Positions 26,652-30,123 of a stretch of 30,123 bases of DNA are shown piece by piece; the first letter of the stretch is position 1, and each line of letters begins with the position of its first letter. The DNA lies in the NCBI GenBank assembly GCA_026770615.1, contig MU631474.1, positions 65,844 through 95,966 of the forward strand, written 5' to 3'. The position numbers and the translations under genes were made by a program. The notes under the pieces were generated by a model that did no database searches, was not told the DNA's origin, and saw only the letters and a program-made list of their open reading frames with translations. This stretch comes from Pavlovales sp. CCMP2436. Taxonomy: Eukaryota; Haptophyta; Pavlovophyceae; Pavlovales.

Positions 26652-26950
26652 TGGAGGTCCGCCTGTGTCCTCTTCCTCAGGCGGTCGATGATCTGCTGGG
26701 ACGGCGCCCTCGGCTGCGCGCCCCGTCCTCCCTGGTTGCCTCTGCCCGCGGTGCCTCTGGCGAAGCCACGGCCTGAGGCGGCAGCACCGCCACCGTAGCC
26801 TCCTCTGCCGCGCCCCCCCTGCAGCTTGGCAGTGGTGGCGTAGGTGGCGCATCCCTTCCCAGCGGAGGAGGGCTGACCCATGGGCACGACGGCGTGGTGC
26901 CGTGGCGAGAGCTGGTCTCCCGGCCTGTAGATGGTGGCCTGCATCTTGGA
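26639..26950 (-). pseudogene. element C RGG-rich module
   Basis: After the UAG at 26951-26953 the frame runs SKMQATIYRPGDQLSPRHH, then LQGGRGRGGYGGGAAASGRG, FARGTAGRGNQGGRGAQPRA and IIDRLRKRTQADLHPNV before UAA. About 100 residues are intact in this copy. Glycine and arginine dominate, as in RNA-binding RGG boxes. No zinc site or known retroelement domain is seen. Confidence 0.65.
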
Positions 26951-26953
26951 CTA
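26951..26953 (-). promoter_or_regulatory. in-frame UAG after protease, element C
   Basis: VDFSKHGGVMMGLDE is followed by UAG and SKMQATIYRPGDQ. It aligns with IDFSQLGG...HMDGLCM, UAG, AKVYRPGDD in element A. Confidence 0.45.
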
Positions 26954-27384
26954 CTCGTCCAGGCCCATCATTACCCCTCCATGCTTGGAGAAGTCCACTG
27001 TCACCCCCGTCGGCTTGAAAGCGACCGTGATGCCCTCGGACGTGAAAGCTTGCACGGCGAGGAGGCCCAGCATAGCATGCGTACTACCTGCGTGATGCCA
27101 GTGCGCTGGCACTTCAGGTCCATCAGGAGCATGTCCTTCTTACTGATCTCCAGGATGCGGCCATCGCCTCAGCGGACGCGGCCCTTCATCTTTCTCCTGG
27201 AGTGGAGTAGCTCTCTCAATGCCATGCTTATTGTGGCACCGGAGTCGAACACAACGTGTGTGGGCACGATGAAACTGTCACCGGCCACGCGGCGGGCCTC
27301 ACGCTGCGTTGACGCAAGGTCGTATGCGTCCGTGCTGTCGGGGTAGCTGCACCGCCGGTAGAGAAGAAATGCTCTGACGTATCC
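26954..27384 (-). pseudogene. element C aspartic protease region
   Basis: VPTHVVFDSGATISMALREL carries the copia protease motif DSGAT. The reading ends in a TGA at 27169-27171, followed by GDGRILEISKKDMLLMDLKC and a frame change before VDFSKHGG, so this copy is dead. It aligns with the intact protease of element A at 11618-12073. Upstream it is interrupted by the insert at 27385-27612. Confidence 0.8.
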
Positions 27385-27612
27385 TGTGGGTGCGCTGACA
27401 TATCCCACCCGATCTTAGTCAGTTCGTATCCAAACAGGCTTCAAAATCGTATCCCAACCGAAAATCGTATCCACACGCGCCGTTCGGAATAACGTATCCA
27501 AATAGGCTTCAAATCCGTATCTCAACCGAAAATCGTACCCACAGCGCAGATCAGAAAATCGTATCCGCAAACTCGCACAAACGTAGCTAGCTATAAAACA
27601 TACCCCACAGGT
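27385..27612. mobile_element. 228-bp insert with long direct repeats at its borders
   Basis: GCTCTGACGTATCC (27371-27384) and GCTCTCACGTACCC (27613-27626) flank an AT-richer block that has no counterpart in element A. Inside, a unit beginning CGTATCCAAACAGGCTTC occurs twice (about 27426 and 27492). CTGTGGG/CCCACAG lie at the edges as possible short inverted ends. A 9-14 bp duplication would fit a Mutator-like insertion, but this is weak. Confidence 0.45.
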
Positions 27613-27626
27613 GCTCTCACGTACCC

Positions 27627-28238
27627 AGTATGTAGTGATCGGGTGCGCCATCTGCGGTCTCGGTGCGCTGCGCATCAGCGCGCTTCCAAGCTGGGGTGGC
27701 GGCTGCGGCTTCGGTGCACGTGGCGGCGGTAAGCCTCCCAGCTGGGTAGGCGGCGGCGGCGACACGCTGTCGGTCGGCGTCTGCAGTCCAGCAGGCTCGC
27801 CGTCGTCCAAATCTCAATTTTCGAGATTGAACCTGTCGAGGTCAAACGCTACCACTCCTCTGGAGTAGGCGTCCCCTGTTGGCTTCAGTCCGAGGCACAC
27901 CACTGTCTGTGGCATGTCATCGGCAGTTCCCTTGGAACCCATCTCGTTGGTCTCGGCCGTAGGCTTGTTGAGATGGCTCAAAGGCTTGTCCTGAACCCAC
28001 AAAGGCTTGTTGAGGACGCACAAAGTCTCGATCTCCGCGCATATAGGCTTGTTGATGGCGAAGAAGGGCTTGTTCTCCTCCCCCAAAAGTCAGCGAGTTG
28101 AGGCCCACCTTGTAGTCATCGGACGAAAGCATGTTCTACTTGCGTCCCCCCGTGCGGTCACCACCGCGTCGCAGACAGCCAACAGGCTGTCCGCTTCTGC
28201 CAGCAGAAAGAACTCGTCTACTGGAGAAATGGGGGCTA
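27627..28238 (-). pseudogene. element C gag-protease linker
   Basis: Minus-strand segments read as protein in changing frames: SPVDEFFLLAEADSLLAVCD, a run with repeated NKP (ENKPFFAINKPI, VLNKPLW, HLNKPTAE), DMPQTVVCLGLKPTGD, RGVVAFDLDRF, then a proline-rich stretch (SPPPPTQLGGLPPPRAPKPQ). RGVVAFDLD matches the linker of element A. There is no catalytic motif. Confidence 0.55.
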
Positions 28239-28404
28239 CAGGGTGTCGCGGGCAATAAGAAGCCGTAGTGTTAAGAAGCTGAGCCTCGTTTTTTGCATTG
28301 TTTGCATGTAATTTAAGCAAATTTAAGCATTGTTTGCATGTAATATGCTAAGAAGTTCAGCCTCGAGCTCAAAATTCGCCCTTCTTATTGCCCGCGATCC
28401 TCTA
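28239..28404 (+). mobile_element. 166-bp mariner-like MITE, copy 2
   Basis: It begins CAGGGTGTCGCGGGCAATAA plus GAAG, ends CTTCTTATTGCCCGCGATCC plus TCTA, and is flanked by TA at 28237-28238 and 28405-28406. It has the same length and family as copy 1 at 26132-26297, in the opposite orientation. No ORF. Confidence 0.88.
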
Positions 28405-28406
28405 TA

Positions 28407-29543
28407 GGGCTAGCAGAGATATTTTACCTGCCGTGTCACCCCCTCTGCCTCTCCCCATAGCTCACCCATCTTGACTACTAGAAGGGCCCTCTTGCTCTTA
28501 TAGATTGTGGATAGTCCGTTGGTAGGAGTAGACAGAAGGCACAGCACCTCTCCGTTCAGCCCAACCTCGAGCTCGAGCATCAGCTCGTGCTGCAGCAGTA
28601 GCTCGTGCGGCTCGAACAGCGGCTCGTGCGGCTCGTGCTGCGGCGGCAGCTCGTGCGATTCGAACAGCGGCTCGTGTGGCTCGTGCTGCGGCGGCGGCCA
28701 CTCGAATAGATCGAATTGCTTCGTCGCTGCCCCCGCAAGGGCAGTGGAGAGCGAGTTGGCACGGAAGATGTTCGCATTCTCGTCCTCCTCTACTCTGTCC
28801 GCCCAACTGTCGTTGCTGAAGTTGAACGATAGCGCCGCGCGGCTGTCCCTGGGGCGCGAATCCCTCGCCCCCTTGCCCTGCTCGTCACACTTCTATTTCA
28901 TAAAGAGACTGTGCTTCTGCTGCGAAGCATGCACTCCGGGCTTCGTGCACTTGCCCACGAAGTGGTCGAGGCTGCCGCAGTTAATACAGGCCTCATTCTC
29001 GGGGTGTGCCTGCTGCAGCTTGCGCAGGTCGGCATGGTCAACCACGGCGCGCTTCTCGTAGACCGGCTGGGCAAGGGTCGGTGGCCGCTTGCTCAGCGGC
29101 TTGCCGTCCGCCTGTGGCCGTGCAAACGTGCGCGGCGTCGGACGGTTCGGTGGGCGGTCGGCTGTCGCCGCCCTCGCGCTCTCCAGACGCGCCCCCTTCT
29201 GCCCCCCAAACCGGTTGGGGGGCTGCCCGGGGACGGGCGTGTCCACAATGTTGCGGACCACCGTCTTGAGCTGGGCCACCGTATCCGCAGTGACGCTCAA
29301 GTCCGCGTACTCCACGCTCGTCGGCGCGGCTCCGTCCTTGTTCCAGCAGATGATCTTGGTCGAGATCAGCGCGCCCATGGAGTCACCCATCCAGCGGCAC
29401 AGTGACGCCCACAAACTCCCGTGGATGCTCGGGTGCGCCAGGTGCTGCTCGTTCAGCAGCGTGCCAAACTTGACCGGCAAGAGCTGCGGCTGGTCGTTGG
29501 CAATGACATCCGCCGCAACATCATGAACCCAAAACAGGACCAT
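28407..29543 (-). pseudogene. element C gag
   Basis: It starts at ATG 29541-29543 (MVLFWVHDVAADVIAND), immediately preceded by an in-frame TAG. A helical N-terminal region (VEYADLSVTADTVAQLKTVV) leads to QPPNRFGGQKGARLESARAA, a basic linker and the zinc knuckle CINCGSLDHFVGKC (C-x2-C-x4-H-x4-C). A TAG at 28893-28895 sits where element A has Gln. Beyond it the frame continues with FNFSNDSWADRVEEDENANI and a 16-residue repeat unit (HEPHEPLFE core, about 28595-28695) to a stop next to the MITE. This copy keeps the gag N-terminus that A has lost. Confidence 0.85.
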
Positions 29544-30123
29544 CTAGTCCCACCATACACCATGAATCCGCAGCAGGCCTGTCAAACAAGCACGCATTAA
29601 CTTCGGACAAGCCCGTCACGAAAAGCACCCACGCACAGTGCGCTCATCTTCCAAACGGGCCTTTGAAACCATCCAGTCAACCACGCTGACACACCACCCG
29701 GGCGGCAAGAAACCCAAAGCCAAATATGAGCCAGCAAACTCAAAGTTTCCGAAACACAATCATGAGCCAGCAAGCCCGCAATTTCCCGCATCCGAAAGTC
29801 CTGCGCCCGAGGCCCACCCCCAGCATGGGGTGGGATAGACTGGACCAACAGATAAGCCGCGTATATTTGCGATGTTTGTCCCTCGGGGCAAAAATCGCAA
29901 TATATGTGATACAGGCTAGTGACGAAGTAATGGTTTGGGAGTCGCATAGGTGTGTCGCGCTTGCAGACGGTGCTGCATTTTCAGACAACGCGGGGGAGAT
30001 GCAGTGGAGATTGGTCAGCGCGTCAGTCGAGAGTCGTCGTCGTCGATGATCGTGTGTCCGAACTGATCAACGGTGGGGACGGTATCCGTGTGCTCGGGGT
30101 GGATCCCTGGATCTGAGTGTTTT
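29544..30123. other. unassigned, possibly element C leader or flank
   Basis: No LTR match to 22919-23341 is seen here. ATGAGCCAGCAA-type repeats occur at 29727 and 29762. The last 55 bases (from about 30067) resemble 17541-17590 and run off the window. I see no supported gene. Confidence 0.5.

Larger units (their letters stand above)
22919..29543 (-). mobile_element. Ty1/copia retrotransposon C, relative of A, 5' LTR not seen
   Basis: The 3' LTR (22919-23341), polypurine tract, RNase H, RT, integrase, RGG module, protease and gag follow in minus-strand order. Proteins align with A over the whole length with moderate divergence (for example KFLGAQ, APCRMLLIGPARKKSGK, NRFGG). It is decayed by frame changes and stops and carries two MITEs and a further insert. 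No second LTR is recognisable before the window ends, so the element is cut by the window or has lost its 5' end. Confidence 0.9.

Noticed and set aside
27400..27560. Regular CGTATCC repeats as a CRISPR-like array
   Set aside because: Only two imperfect units with no consistent spacers, inside a eukaryotic retrotransposon.

Overview
The window looks like nuclear DNA of a GC-rich unicellular alga with a secondary plastid (haptophyte- or stramenopile-like). I infer this from the GC-rich genes, the AT-rich gene-free DNA with TA microsatellites, the dense Ty1/copia elements, and one single-exon gene for a DUF177/YceD organelle ribosome protein with a long basic N-terminal targeting region. The species cannot be named from the sequence alone. 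No rRNA, tRNA, CRISPR array or bacterial operon was seen.

Layout. 1-931 (minus): a broken, partial gene for an unknown membrane protein. 1067-14343 (minus): copia element A, with LTRs, a polypurine tract and gag, protease, integrase and RT/RNase H remnants. It is interrupted by a complete second copia element B (4004-9621, 5-bp target duplication TAGTC), a 5'-truncated non-LTR retrotransposon (2600-3456), and short copies of that element's 3' tail (1155-1233, 2031-2155). 14497-15267 (minus): the DUF177/YceD gene, the clearest host gene. 15353-17260: a candidate inverted-repeat element, two more tail copies, a TA microsatellite, and a hypothetical host gene on the plus strand. 17460-22860: mostly gene-free DNA with another non-LTR copy, a decayed unknown gene, and a pair of TA-flanked inverted repeats 3.5 kb apart. 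22919 to at least 29543 (minus): element C, a diverged relative of A, carrying two 166-bp mariner-like MITEs in opposite orientation. Its 5' LTR is not visible before the window ends.

Most interesting: A and C are diverged and decayed, yet both keep the same two interruptions at homologous places. One is an in-frame UAG just after the protease. The other is a canonical -1 frameshift heptamer (C CCA AAC) followed one codon later by UAA, with integrase-RT in the -1 frame. Between the two lies an Arg/Gly-rich module. This suggests a two-step recoding layout: Gag-PR, UAG, RGG module, -1 shift, IN-RT-RH. Separately, element B encodes three tandem NPF motifs followed by a predicted transmembrane helix just before its protease, a membrane-trafficking-like signature that is unexpected in a copia polyprotein.
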